A DNA stretch of 64,000 nucleotides from Powellomyces hirtus. Its lineage: Eukaryota > Chytridiomycota > Chytridiomycetes > Spizellomycetales > Powellomycetaceae. Position numbers and translations under genes: made by a program. The stretch covers positions 806,001-870,000 of the forward strand of contig JAHLKG010000006.1 in NCBI GenBank assembly GCA_025526995.1, in the 5' to 3' direction. Below the pieces are notes generated by a model, which had not been told where the DNA came from, searched no databases, and worked only from the letters and a program-made list of their open reading frames with translations. This document shows, one piece after another, positions 36,846-49,455 of the stretch. The number at the start of each line of letters is the position of its first letter. Position 1 is the first letter of the stretch.

Positions 36846-39074
36846 CTATAACATGAGAGGCCGTGACGTTGGCTCCTCTTCATCTCCGCCTGCTGCCTCG
36901 ACGTCGACATTGTCGTCGTCTTCTCCTCCTTCATCAATCGGTATTCGCCGCGCAGCCTCTTCCACCTGGTCCAGGTCCCACCCGATTTGACTCTTTGTGA
37001 TCTTGACATGGTTGAGCTCGCTCGCGAGTGATTGCAGTTGTTTGTCGCTGGGGGTTGGCGAGAGAGATGCAGTGAGCGAGGCGCGACCCACTATCTTCTG
37101 ATCACTCTCCATCACATACCTTGCCCGTTGAATCCACACAGAATAATCGTCCAACCAGACTCTACTCAGGACATACATTCTATCATCCCCACCCACCAAC
37201 TGCCTCATTTCCAAAAGCACCTTCAATATCGCTCTCTTTCCCAGCTTAAACAACACAGCGGTATCTTCCACGCATCGCATCGCGAGCGGGAAGGATCGGT
37301 AGAGCGGGTACGCGAGGCACCGTCGAATAGAGGCCACGAGTGTTTCGGTGAGAGTGTGGAAAGTGTCGAACGAGGAGAGGGTGGCGCTGAGCTTTGTGAG
37401 TGTCCACGGGGATTCAACCGTGGATTCGCCCGAGGTGGTGCGGTGGTTGTAGGCGTAGGCGAAGAGGAGATCGACGAGGCCGAGGTAGGTGGATTGCGGG
37501 TCGTTGAGGAGGTCTGTGGAGAATGGTATTGTGAGAGTTGGTGGAGAGTTGGGTGGGGGATGGGGTAATCTGACTTACATTCCTTGTTCGGCAGACTCCG
37601 CATCTGTTCTTGTTCGGCCTCAGTGAAGGTCAGCCTGGGCTCGGTTAAGGATGGGTCCGAGGCGGTGGCGGAAGGGTCGGAGGAAGATGATGCGTGAGAA
37701 TTGAGGTTCATTCCTCCCACATTGGGCATGTCGAGGGATGGGGCAGAAGCCGAGAATGGTGGTGATAGCGATTGTATGAGAATAGGTTGCGTTTGTTGTT
37801 CTTCTGCTAGCTTTGTTGTGTTTCCGGCTCCTACTGCGCGTGCCTTCTGAATTCTTTTCAACGCTTTCCAGAAATCAGGCTTGTAGTCAATCATGGGTTG
37901 GATCTCCTCCTCGCGGTTCAAGTAATCTGCCCTGAAGGAAGAAAGAACGATGATTCCGTGAGTCCGATGGGTTTTCCTGACAAGCCGCTGACGGGGAGCA
38001 CGCGCGCGAGACGTACATGTAGTGATCCTGGTCGAATTTGAGGTCCTCACGGACGATTCGTTGTTCCCGGCGCGATTGGGGGGTGGAGGTCTCGAGGTCG
38101 GTGACGTCCAACACTTCGTATGCAATTTCTTGAATGTGGGCGCCGTACCCGCTGTGGGCGTTGTTGAAGCCGTACCGGGCGCTTGTTTGCAGTTCCTATA
38201 GATGCGAATGATGAGAGGTGATGAGAATGTTTGAAGAGATGTGATGCCCAATGTGAAGAGAGAGTAACAGGAGAAACAGGAGACATACAGGTTGTGGGAG
38301 GGATTCTTGCGGATAGTCCCAGTGATAGTTCTGACCGTCATCTGTGAATCAGTTTGTAATCAGAATCGATCTCGCGTTAAAGTGCGTGTTTCCACACGCT
38401 CACACACCTTCGTCGTCATCCTCCCCGTCTCCGCCGTCGACCCCTTCCATCGTATCAACTCCATTCGGGGGTCCGTCTCCAATCACCTCAATCAAAGGTC
38501 CAGATCTCGGATTCGGTGGCTGTGCGGACTGCATGTTTGAAGAAACACTGCCAAAGGACTCGGACGACGCGGCGGCAGTGCCTGGGGCAGGACCGCCTTT
38601 GGGAGCCATGAGTTTCGTGAGAAAGTCCAAATCAGCAAACGCTTCCCCCTTGATGGCTTTCGGCAGCTTGACGGTAATCTCCCCCTTGTCGACATCGTAG
38701 GAGGCCTTTTCCCGACCGTCTTCGATAATGGATGCGGGGAATGTGAGTCTGTAGACAGTGGAGGACTTAAACATGAGCGCGTATTGGGCAAAGGCACACA
38801 TTTGTGCGCCTATATGTAACCCATGGCGTTGTGGTCTGTCGACAGACTGAGGAGTGATACTAACCTCAGGAAATAAGGGCGTACGTAGAACTTGAACTCT
38901 GTGTCTTGTATGTAAAACTCGACGTCCTGAGCCTATGGTCACCAGGCTTGAGAACTTACTGACAGTTTCGAACGGTATCGTACAAGATAAGAGGCCTACC
39001 TTAATGTAAGGACATTTCAGAAGCACTGTCACAAACTCATCGTCTTGTGAGATGCTGAACGCGGGAGTCAACAT
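36846..39074 (-). CDS. SHQ1: SHQ1-type H/ACA RNP assembly chaperone
   Basis: Holds the pseudouridine synthase Cbf5/dyskerin before box H/ACA snoRNP assembly. The N-terminal CS domain begins MLTPAFSISQDDEFVTVLLK and continues through FPASIIEDGREKASYDVDKG and ITVKLPKAIKGEAFADLDFL. After a Pro/Ser linker come RYGFNNAHSGYGAHIQEIAY and VLDVTDLETS. The C-terminal SHQ1 domain has REEEIQPMIDYKPDFWKAL, LVDLLFAYAYNHRTTSGEST, RRCLAYPLYRSFPLAMRCVE and LDDYSVWIQRARYVM. Several introns interrupt it (for example near 38985-38905, 38400-38345, 37985-37935 and 37578-37515). The tail is strongly acidic. It shares a 154-bp divergent spacer with SEC11. Confidence 0.9.
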
Positions 39075-39228
39075 GGCTGCGGTGAATGAGCAATTATTGA
39101 CAGGGTGTTTGTTGGCAAAAAATAAAAAATAAAAAATGACAGGATGGAGTGACACGTACGCGCCGCCAACCACATTCTGCCGACTTCCACTTTCCCAATT
39201 TCGAGCATTCAAACAAATACTACAGAAA
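39075..39228. promoter_or_regulatory. Bidirectional promoter, SHQ1 and SEC11
   Basis: Only 154 bp separate the two divergent start codons, so both promoters must overlap here. An A/T-rich stretch (AAAATAAAAAATAAAAAATG) sits near 39117. No named transcription-factor site was recognised. Confidence 0.55.
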
Positions 39229-39991
39229 ATGGACGGATTGAAGAGCCTCTCACGGCTGTCTTTCCGACAGGTGCCTCTCCTTCTCACACTCTGCTGTCAT
39301 TACAATTCAGGGCTTGACCACTCCAATTACTACAGCTTGCGCAACAAGCTCTGAACTTCTGCTTGATTGTTTCCTCAGCGCTCATGATATGGAAAGGGCT
39401 CTCGGTAGTCACAAACAGCGAGTCGCCCATTGTCGTTGTTCTCAGGTAGAAAAAACGATACAACGAAGCTCTGAAGCTTATGGACGTGCCGCTGATGTCA
39501 ACCCTGCTCATTTCAGTGAAAGCATGGAACCAGCATTTGCGCGAGGAGATCTCCTGTTCCTGACATTACCATCAGCGCCAGTGAACATTGGCGATATCTG
39601 CGTTTTCAAAGTGGAGGGCAAGTCGGTTCCGATAGTTCATCGGGTGCTGGAGATCCACACCAGTACGAACAACACTCAGTTCATGTTGACGAAAGGAGAC
39701 AACAACCCGGTGGACGACAGGGGTCTCTACAACCAGGGACAAATGTGGATTAGGCAGGAGGATGTGGTGGGGAAGGTGCAAGGGTAAGCAACGATTGAAG
39801 AGCATGTTGGCTTTGACCACGATGACATCAAACGGGGATGGTAACAACAGCACTCCTTCTCCTGCTCCCCTTCTCACAGATTCCTTCCATATGTCGGGAT
39901 GGTCACCATCATACTGAACGACTATCCGCAGCTGAAAGTCTTACTGTTGGGCGTTTTGGCCGTTTTTGTTTTGTTTTCAAAAGAGGAATAG
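39229..39991 (+). CDS. SEC11: Signal peptidase complex catalytic subunit SEC11
   Basis: Cleaves signal peptides in the ER membrane. Four exons (39229-39270, 39336-39445, 39517-39783, 39880-39991) give 176 aa in phase, the usual size. One N-terminal membrane segment ([20 protein letters not shown]) precedes [20 protein letters not shown], which holds the catalytic Ser of the SMEP motif. [11 protein letters not shown] holds the catalytic His, and [12 protein letters not shown] the conserved Asp. A C-terminal hydrophobic helix ends [18 protein letters not shown]. The residue before SMEP is Glu, where yeast and human have Gly. The assignment is clear. Confidence 0.95.
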
Positions 39992-40249
39992 ACTTGTTCT
40001 TTATTCCATCACAGCCACCGAACAATGCACAATCATAGGAAGACTCGTGCAGTCGTTGGTGGTGATGTGTTGTTAAAGTTCAGTTATGTCTAAGAGAACA
40101 ACGGAGGAGGACGGGACTCTCCACGAATCTGAAACGCCGCATTTTGATGATTGCAAAAGTAGAATCTGGAACCACTCTGCAGTAGTGTAACGCATCCATT
40201 TTTCGGAGGACGATATGAATTCACGACATTGACTAAATTGTAACAGCAC

Positions 40250-43200
40250 TCAAGCCAGGCGCTGGTACGCGTCGGCCTCCGCAGAACCACATGTCAACAG
40301 TCTCCCCGGCTCAAACATTAGATCCACAATCGTCTCTTCTTCCGGTATTGGATCATCATCTTCCACCGGACTTGGGATAGCAATGGGGACGAGTGTCGCT
40401 GGTGGCTGTGGTGGAGTTGGCGTCCCAGTCCCTACAACATTTGCACCCGTTCCAACCAGTCCACCTGCTGGTGCCGCCCCTTCCTTTTCTGCCTTGGCCG
40501 CATTCGGTGCCTCTCGTGACCTCGCTGATTTAATCGGCTTCTCATTCTTGGCGGGTGTGGACGGTGCAGCTGGGGTGGCTGGTGCGGATACGCGTGGGGC
40601 AGCGAACGTCTGTCTTGAAAGATCAACAATGTTCCACGCGCGCCCGTACTCTCCTCGTATCAATGTGCAGGGTGCGAGGCCGACCTTGTCGCAGAGGTAC
40701 TTGAACAGCAACGCACGATGGTAGAAGGTGCCTTGCGATATCTCCCCAACCGGGATCACATTGGACTCACACTTGAGCTTCAGTTCCGTAAGTTTGAACT
40801 TGTACGCAAAGTCCTGCAGTTTGGACGGGTTGACCGGCCCGCCCATCACCTGCGCGACCACCGATGCGATTTGCCGGATTTGCTGTCGCGGGGTACGAGA
40901 GTATAATGGACCCTCGGAAACGACGTGCAGTAGCGCGGCGAGATGACTGTCTTGCGTCGAATCGAGAACGAGAACCTCGCGGCGCTTGTCGACGGCACAC
41001 TCTTTGAGGTCTTGCAGCAGGGGGAATTCGTGCAGCGTCACGGGATTCGTTCCAGCGGATCCCAGATCGTAAAAGCCGTCCGACATGATGTTGGACGCGG
41101 AAAGATGGTTTTGCAGCCAGTATTTGGCAGCCAAATCTGTTTATCAAACCGGAACGCGAATGCAATTCCTTGCTTTGAGCTCATGTTTAGCGCGCACCAT
41201 GTAAAGAAACAACGAACTCACGGTAATTCAGAAGCTTGTCAAGCGCGTCTGCTGCAAATCGCGGAGCGTGCCGCAGCTTGTCGCTCGACAAGTCTGTCAA
41301 CGCCTCGAGACCCCCGGCCCTACAGGCCGCCGTCGCAATGGCATCTATAACCGGAGGGAATGCAGAAAAGATTAGAAGCCAGATCCGCCACAAATAGAAT
41401 TCTTGAAAACCGAGACAAATACCATTCTGAGCGCTCGCTGAAAGCGCATATGCTGCATTTTTGCACACGTTCAGGTCCTTCGAACCGATCAGCTCAATCA
41501 ACCGATTCAGTCCGCGCTCTTGAGGCTCACGCGTAAGAGCGAGACGTCCCTCGGCTAAAACGGTCTTGTTAAACCAGCCGGGATCCTCCCAGCATAGGTT
41601 TGACTAGTACTTACGGTCCTGCATCAATCGCGCGATTGCGAGTGCTGCCACGCTTTGCAGTTTCGGGTCGACTCGTTGCAGGACCATCACTACGGAATGT
41701 ACGACGTTGGCTTTGATGAGGTCAGAACGTGCGGTGGCTGTAATGCGAGAACTCTCGATTAGCTCAGAGCGAACATGTTACGCGCAATTGGACATCACGC
41801 ATAGCTCGGAGCCGTCACGTACAGTCTTCTCCAAAATTGGCCACACATGCACAAGCATTGGTCAACGTCGTCACATCTTCAAGACTGAGAAGTTTGAGGA
41901 CTGCCGACACGAGGTCGTACTGACGTGCTTTCACCCTCAGCTTTGCTGATTTGGAGTGGATATTTGATGGTGTGAGTTGATTGCTTCCAGGAAACGTCAG
42001 CACCCAACACCGCTGCGATAAAATAGCTCACGTACCGTTGGTACACAAGCTTGATATTGCCGCGATGCTTTGGCGGGGCACGTCCAAATCGTCATGAGAC
42101 AGATTTCTTATCAAAATCTCCAGCACCCCTAACTTGTTAAGCTCCAGTTGATTTATCTCTGAATGAGCTATGGATCAGACTACAATTTGGGAAGAGCCTC
42201 GGCCGTCGTCTGACCTACCATTCTTCCCGAGCTCTGTTAGAGCAATGGCGGCGTGACTGCATGTCAGAGCATCCGAATGGGAAAGATTGGCAATGAGCAA
42301 GGGCAGCGCGCCGGCATCACGGATGTACAGCTGGTTGCGTTCTGGAGTAATGATGTGGTGTGTTGACTCGACAAAGCCTCCAAACATGAACATAAACATG
42401 ACACACTCCTGTACCTGACTTGGCAGCCCTCGCCAAAGCCAAGGACGCATTGCGCTTTACTTTGGCATCGTCCGCGCCGAGGTGCTTCACGAGTGCCATT
42501 ATCCCGCCAATCTCAAACAACAAGCCGCTTGTTTCAGCTAGTGGGACATAGAAGTCAGTTAGTTCTTGACGATCATGACCATATCCCGAACCGGCGGAGT
42601 CGATGGTCCTTACTGTCTTCAATGCAATTGGCCAAGCACAATAAGGCGAGATGGTGCAACTCTGGGATATCCTGGCCCACAAAGTCCACCAACCGCCTAA
42701 TTCCGTTGAGTTGGCGGATCTCCGTTCGGTTGCCAGCTGCATGAGACCTTCATGAGAATTGACTCACGGCAACTAGTGACAAAGCGATACATCTACTCAC
42801 GATCTTCCGCACATCGTATCAGGCAATTCAATGCGTTTTCCTGCACTTCCTGATATTCACATGCTAGAAGGTTCAGTAGTGAAGCAAGGCCGTTCACGTA
42901 TCGCACTTCCGTGCGACTAGAAACTAGATACAACGCAATTGGTTCTCTGAAATTGTTGGGGCAAAACTTAGAACTGGCAGCAGGAACTCACAGTCGTCGA
43001 GCATTGCCGATAGCGCGTAGGCGGCTGTCTTTTTTACATCCGGATCCGGAGAGTCCAACAGAAGAACAAGCGCCTTGATCCCTCCACCCTTTCGTATATC
43101 AGTTTTGTTGGCAACTATCCAACAAGAATGGGTTTATTGCCATCACTTTGTCAACATAATGACGGCTTGCGCTCACAGTCTTTGGCCAAATTCGAGAGCC

Positions 43201-43779
43201 CAAATGCCGCTTCATCCTGAACCTCCGGAGGTTCCTCATGTCTCAGCAATGAGATCAATGTATGCGTAAGATCTGTTCGTCGAAGTTCGGGGTGGAAGTC
43301 GCTAGCTTTTGGTTGGGAACGGCAGATGGTATGAGCATCGTCACGGACAAGTTCGGAGTGCGACAGTATGTTCCATTCACATACTCAGCTCTGTTGACGC
43401 GGCAATACATGCAACTGCTGATTTTTTCACTGAGGCGTCACTCGATTTCGTCAATGCAAGCAGGGGATCAAGGGTCTTCAACGAGAGGAGCTGGACTCGA
43501 TGTTTCGATGCTACGATTCTCATTTAGGCTCCATGTAGTGATATCATGTCCCGCCGTTTGAGCAGCACATACCAGTCTCTGCGTACTTTGTGAGTGCGTC
43601 CAACGCAGCTACGCAGACTGGTGGTTCTGGAGAATTTAGCAGCAGCTTCAGCGTTCGGACGTCCCCCACTCCAAATGTGGAGGTATCACACTGCAAATGG
43701 ATTGAACCATGAGTTGTTCGCTACAGTTCCCGTGCCTGGAACCGACTCAAACAAAGCCTACCATTGTTTGTTCCGCCAT
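40250..43779 (-). CDS. ARMC3-like armadillo-repeat protein with EDR1 domain
   Basis: Large multi-exon protein. A short first exon (MAEQTM, from ATG 43779) splices to a frame starting CDTSTFGVGDVRTLKLLLNS. A run of armadillo-type units follows in small exons, for example LPLLIANLSHSDALTCSHAA, GGIMALVKHLGADDAKVKRN, and LIGSKDLNVCKNAAYALSAS. The C-terminal exon (40250-41134) matches the EDR1-type domain found at the end of ARMC3: GFYDLGSAGTNPVTLHEFPL, QIASVVAQVMGGPVNPSKLQ, GTFYHRALLFKYLCDKVGLA and CTLIRGEYGRAWNIVDL. A Pro/Ala-rich linker and ETIVDLMFEPGRLL then close the protein. ARMC3 is associated with cilia and sperm flagella in animals. I read the gene across roughly ten introns but did not fix every boundary in the middle. 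Confidence 0.82.
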
Positions 43780-44107
43780 GCTGGGCGTTCGTGGTCGGTA
43801 TGTCCTCGTTTGCGAAATGCTCAAAAAAGTACAAACAAGGACCGAGGGGTGGTGGAATACGTAAGCCTCTTGGGGCTATCGCGAAACCGGGATTCCGGTA
43901 GGAAGGTCGTAGGTAGATGCGCAGCTCAACCTGCCATGTCGTCAATTGCTTGTCTTCTTCAACGCCATTTAAACGATCGTCATACAGACATCTATGAGGC
44001 TTCATTGATTGGTTGAACAGACTTTCAAATTACTACATAAAAATTTTGTATTTCCTGGAAGATCCAACACTGTTCCTTGACAAAAATGGTCAAACATTGC
44101 TTACGTG
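43780..44107. promoter_or_regulatory. Divergent spacer between ARMC3-like and FAM161 genes
   Basis: 328 bp between the start codons of two genes whose animal homologues act in cilia or flagella. It probably contains both promoters. I looked for an RFX X-box-like palindrome (GTNRCC-RGYAAC) and saw no convincing match. An A/T-rich stretch (ACATAAAAATTTTGTATTTC) lies near 44035. Confidence 0.5.
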
Positions 44108-46282
44108 ATGATCGGAGTCCCCTCCGATGTCCGAATTCAAATGACAAAAGAAAATGATTTGCGCTCGTTCAAGAAGGCCGTTTCTGTAAAAGAGGAAACA
44201 ATGACAGAACTAATGCAGGATCAACCAGACCAATTCTCAAAGGCCCTCTACGCAACATGCTCCGCAGCACTCGGGCAGCTCGACGATCTGGAGACCAAGG
44301 CGCTGCAATCGCATGTCTTCAATCAGAAGTCGGCGGCCTATGCTGAGCAACAGCAAGAACTCAGACGACTTCGAGCCGCACCTGATTTCTGGGGACATTG
44401 GCGTCCGGAAGGCTCGACCACATTGGGTGGACCAGATATCGACTATATGTTATTCGACAAGTATGCGGACATGGACATGGATGACATGTGGCGAGCTGTG
44501 CGTGACTACGAGCAACATGTCTTCCCGTTGGAAAGCCGGAGGGTTGCGGAGCAGTTTTTCGAAGAGCTGGAAGGAGCTTGGACTATTGATGAGGAACATG
44601 CTACGCATGGGTTTCTTAGCCCCGAAGGCAGAGGTTGGCTGCAACGACCTTTGTTTAACCTGCTGCGAGATCTCACGTATTTTCTTGGCAGCTCGATGGG
44701 ATATGATTGAAATGAACACAGAACAGGACGAAGATATACTGGGCTTCAGTCGCAGAATACCAAATTCAAAGAAACAGGCCTGGGTTCCCCGAGCGGCGAT
44801 GACCCTTCCACCGCGAAAGACGACCTCTCAGAAGCGCATGGAGAAAGACTTGGCAGAAGCGGAAGCTCAGGCTCATGCTCTTAGGAAGCAGGGGTTCCCA
44901 GCGAATCCAATCCCTGCCTCAATTCTGATTCCAAAGTAGGTGACACGACCTGTTGCCGATATATTCTGTTTTTGATATTTGACTCCAGAATATTGACGGA
45001 ACGTTTCCGAAAGATACGCCGCGATAATGGCCAATAGGAGTACGAAGAGCGCCATTATGAGAGCAGAAGCTTCGCGGGATGCGAGTCGCCGTGCCAAACC
45101 TCACGGCCTGCTCATCGAAGCACCTCGGCAGTCGCCCGAACCTCGTCCGGCTTCCGGATCTCCTTCGCCCGGGAAGGCCCAGCCGCCACGACTGGTCGCA
45201 GAGGCAGCCGAGGATGGGGTGCGTCGCAGGCAGAGATTAGAAGGTTGGCAGTCGGTCGCAGAGAGGCAAAGTTCGCAGAAGGTAAAAGTCTCACTGACGA
45301 TCAATCTAGAGAACGAGGGACTGGCGGGCATGACGAATGAACACATATTCAAGCCGGCAATTAATGATGGACCCCCGAACTTTCCGCTCATGCAAGCACA
45401 ATTCGCCGAGGCGCTTCTGATGCGAAAGAAAGCACACACGCCGATAATGTAAGGCATCAGATTTCTTGAATTTTGAATTGAATTTCTGACTAATCTGACC
45501 GGATAGACCTCGTCCATTCCCGGGGGTGGAGGCTCATCACGCCCGGCCAGTGAAATCAAAGCATCAGTGTAAATCGACAAAGCATGTTCCTCGACCAGCT
45601 TTGCCAGCGAAACAGGCGGCCAGCGTTACGGTAGGTATTGGGGTGTCATCCCGAGTCATACATTCTGCTTCTAACCAGCCATTCTTGCTATTCTTCCGGA
45701 CCACCAATCGCAGTCACCTCCACCACGGAAAACATTCTCCAGCAAACTCAAGGAATCTTACCGGAAAGAATTAGAGAAGAAACGTGAAATGGAAAAACAA
45801 CAGGAAGAAAAGAGTGCTGCTGACAAGGAAGAGCAACGAAAGGTACCATTGGTTTTACACAGTCTCTCCAATCAAATACTCATCGTATGGGACACAGAAA
45901 CTGCAATCTCAGATCCGCGCCCATTTGGGTCTGACGGTGGGCAAACCAAGAACCCAGATAGAGGAAGAAAGACGGTCTGAATTTCAGACCAGACAAAAGC
46001 AGAAGGATCGGGAATATCTGCGACGGCTAAAGGAAATGCGAGCACGTGTGGAATCTCGACCCTGCCTTTTCGAGCAAGTGCACATAATGAACGCCAAGCG
46101 GAAGGCAATAGCAGGTGAGAAGGGGATTGTATTTGCCAAGCGCTGCCTGGAGTACTGAAGTTGCAATCTCGACAGACTATGAGTCCATTCTGGAGGACCA
46201 CGGTCTGAAACGAGACGATTTTGGATCAGATCGACATATCTCTCAGAATCCAAATCTCCCAGGAAAAGCAGGATGGGGTTGA
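44108..46282 (+). CDS. FAM161 family (centriole/ciliary) protein
   Basis: Multi-exon protein. The first exon encodes an acidic/coiled region (SVKEETMTELMQDQPDQFSK). The frame then passes through an intron whose donor follows PEGR (GTTGGC...TTGGCAG) into WDMIEMNTEQDEDILGFSRR. Later exons give PRAAMTLPPRKTTSQKRMEK, then basic coiled segments (KESYRKELEKKREMEKQQEE). The FAM161 signature LQSQIRAHLGLTVGKPRTQI leads into LRRLKEMRARVESRPCLFEQ and ending NAKRKAIA. The last exon, reached by an intron at about 46113-46159, reads YESILEDHGLKRDDF and ends at TGA 46280-46282. In animals FAM161 binds microtubules in centrioles and connecting cilia. The start could also be the ATG at 44141. Confidence 0.8.
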
Positions 46283-46369
46283 ATTGTGTTCCAGTCGCAA
46301 GTCCAAATAGACACCAAAGAGTACAATGTACAGAGTATCGCAATGTATTTAAGAAAGGGATCAAGACAT

Positions 46370-46849
46370 TTACTCTTCGTCCTTGGCGACGGGCTTCTCC
46401 TCAGCATCCTCGGCCTAAAGTTGAAAACGTAAGATTCAATTTCCAAACAATGACGATAGAATTTATGAACCCACCTTGGTAGCGCGAGTGTAGATCAGCT
46501 GAGAGTTGTGGCTGGAAACGAGACGGATCAAGCCCTTGGACTCGAGCTCACGGATGGCGACACGAGCAAGGGAGCCGTTGATACGCAGACGGTCAACAAG
46601 CACTGATGGGGTGATCAGCTTGTATGTGGGGGCCTCCTTGAAGAGTTTGTCGTAGGTGGTCTTGTCGAACACAACGGCGTTGTTGGCCTTGTCCTTCACC
46701 TTTCCCTTGGACCACTTCTGCTCGTTTTGCATTCATCAGCAACCAGTTTACAATTCATCCTGCTACGGAACCGCGTACGAACCTTCTTCTTGGCCTTACC
46801 GCCACCGCTGGAGGTAGGCTTGGTAGCCTTTTTTTCGACAGCCTTGGCC
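46370..46849 (-). CDS. RPS25: Ribosomal protein eS25 (5' exon unresolved)
   Basis: Small-subunit ribosomal protein. Exons read [20 protein letters not shown], then [40 protein letters not shown] and [20 protein letters not shown], and end [14 protein letters not shown] before TAA (46370-46372). Introns: about 46783-46722 (GTTCGT...GAGCAG) and about 46475-46416. The first exon, carrying the ATG, must be upstream of 46849; an ATG near 47000 followed by GTCTTG is possible but not certain. Length and sequence fit the family. Confidence 0.9.
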
Positions 46850-47991
46850 TAATCGTACAGACGTTCCACCGGTTATTCAAATGTCATTTCAAAGTTCCAA
46901 GGTGGTGCGATCCCCTCCGCTAGCTGCCAGGATATCGGATTGTTTCAGCAATCCTCTAGCCCAATTTGTCAAGAGTCGTAGGTCCAAGACCATATTTTCG
47001 TTTGGCGCATGTGCCGTGTCGGAAATGTCTCAATGCAAATGTCCAATTCCATTGATTTCGGTACCGGTCAACCTCGCTATAAAATCCATCCATCCATCCA
47101 TCCATCCATCGGACAACTCGTGAATCTGTTTCCGCCCCTCCCAATTTCCTCCAGCTTGCCATTCCGCCAGCGTCTCTCGTAGCTTCGCCATACGCACCAT
47201 ATTTGGATGTGTCGAAGAAAAGGTCGAATTCGGCCGGATCGACACGCTCTGCTGTGAAGGCAGGTCGCCCGTCGCGGTCGATCGTGCTATATCTAGTATG
47301 CACGTCTAGCGGCTGGTCGGAAGCGTTTGCAGGATCATGCCCTGTGAAGGCGTTTGGCCTAATGGCACCCTTACTTCTGACGCTAGCGGTGGAACGGTCT
47401 CAAGAATTTAAACGCGTTACTGCCCATCAGTCTTTTTAGATTGTTTTCCGTGCAATATGCCGATGTTTCGTTGAACTGCATAGCCACATTGAACCCTTCA
47501 CGCAGCATATAAGAGCGTGGGCGCTGCCATTAATCAATCTTAATTGGCGCACACCGAATGCGATAGGATCACGTCCTTCGGAAGCTTTCATTCTTCCGAA
47601 GCTCCAGATGACGGGAGCATGGAAAGTCTATGCCGCATGCAGATGGATGCGGGTCCAAACTTATGGTACTTTTTATCGCGTTGGAGGGCAAAGTGGGAAC
47701 TCTTTCTGTCTGTTTATAGTCCCCATAGCCACCAGGCCCGATTTGCAAACCGGCCACTTGCCACCGCGAAGTGTCAACTATTGCGCAGCACCCAAATTAC
47801 TCTCATCTTGCTCAAGCAACTTCTTTCCGCTCTCTTCTTCCTTCATTTCCAACATTTATAAGCCACTGGCGAGTGCAATTGATACATGACGAAACCGACA
47901 TCTCTGTTGTATGTAAAACGAAACACACAAAGTCGATCCCGCAATTCCCCGAAAAATGCAAAGCGCAGAGTCGCGATGTCCTCGTCGTTGT
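46850..47991. other. Spacer with a possible small gene and a microsatellite
   Basis: It holds the 5' region of RPS25, including a (ATCC)n run at 47084-47110. A minus-strand frame (46956-47345) with protein-like text (RPAFTAERVDPAEFDLFFDT, EATRDAGGMASWRKLGG) may be an exon of a small gene, but it runs through the microsatellite and I could not find its start or splice partners. Nothing was recognised in 47400-47991. Confidence 0.4.
47084..47110. repeat. (ATCC)n microsatellite upstream of RPS25
   Basis: About seven perfect tetranucleotide units, upstream of the minus-strand RPS25 gene. On the gene's sense strand this reads GGATGGATGG. Confidence 0.9.
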
Positions 47992-49025
<1,034 letters not shown>

Positions 49026-49455
49026 TTTGCAACGTTCTAGTAGGACGTGTAGAGGTTCCAGCGTCAGGATTCTCATTTGCCAATTCCGCTCCCGTTGAAC
49101 GATATCGTAGTAGTCTGTTCATCCAACCATCCAACCATCCATCCATCCATCCGTCGTGCCAGTTTCAACCGTTCGCCCAATATCATCCTCTTCTCCATCC
49201 GTCCATCCATCCATGTCGGCCATCTCTATCGCTGTCTCTGACGCACCTTCAAAGATGTGTTCGCGGGAAGGAAAGCTCAACTCTGGATGCCAAAACGAGG
49301 TCCATGAAGGGCACCCTCGCAGGCGAGCCGAAACACCGGTAGCGTACACGTGTGTGCAGACACGTGTTGAATCGACTGCGCATATTATACCACGGCTATG
49401 GCCTACGGTCGTGAAATTCTGGCATTCTGACTGATCACCTCAAATTGCAAGCACA
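49026..49455. other. Divergent spacer with TCCATCC repeats
   Basis: Lies between the uS7 and DDX42-like genes. ATCC-type microsatellite runs lie at about 49120-49153 and 49195-49214. No gene was seen. Confidence 0.6.
49120..49214. repeat. (ATCC)n microsatellites upstream of RPS5
   Basis: Two short, partly interrupted runs of ATCC/CATCC units, about 100-190 bp upstream of the uS7 start. They match the type of run found upstream of RPS25. Confidence 0.85.

Noticed and set aside
43780..44107. RFX X-box in the spacer of the two flagellar genes
   Set aside because: No sequence close to the GTNRCC/RGYAAC palindrome was seen.
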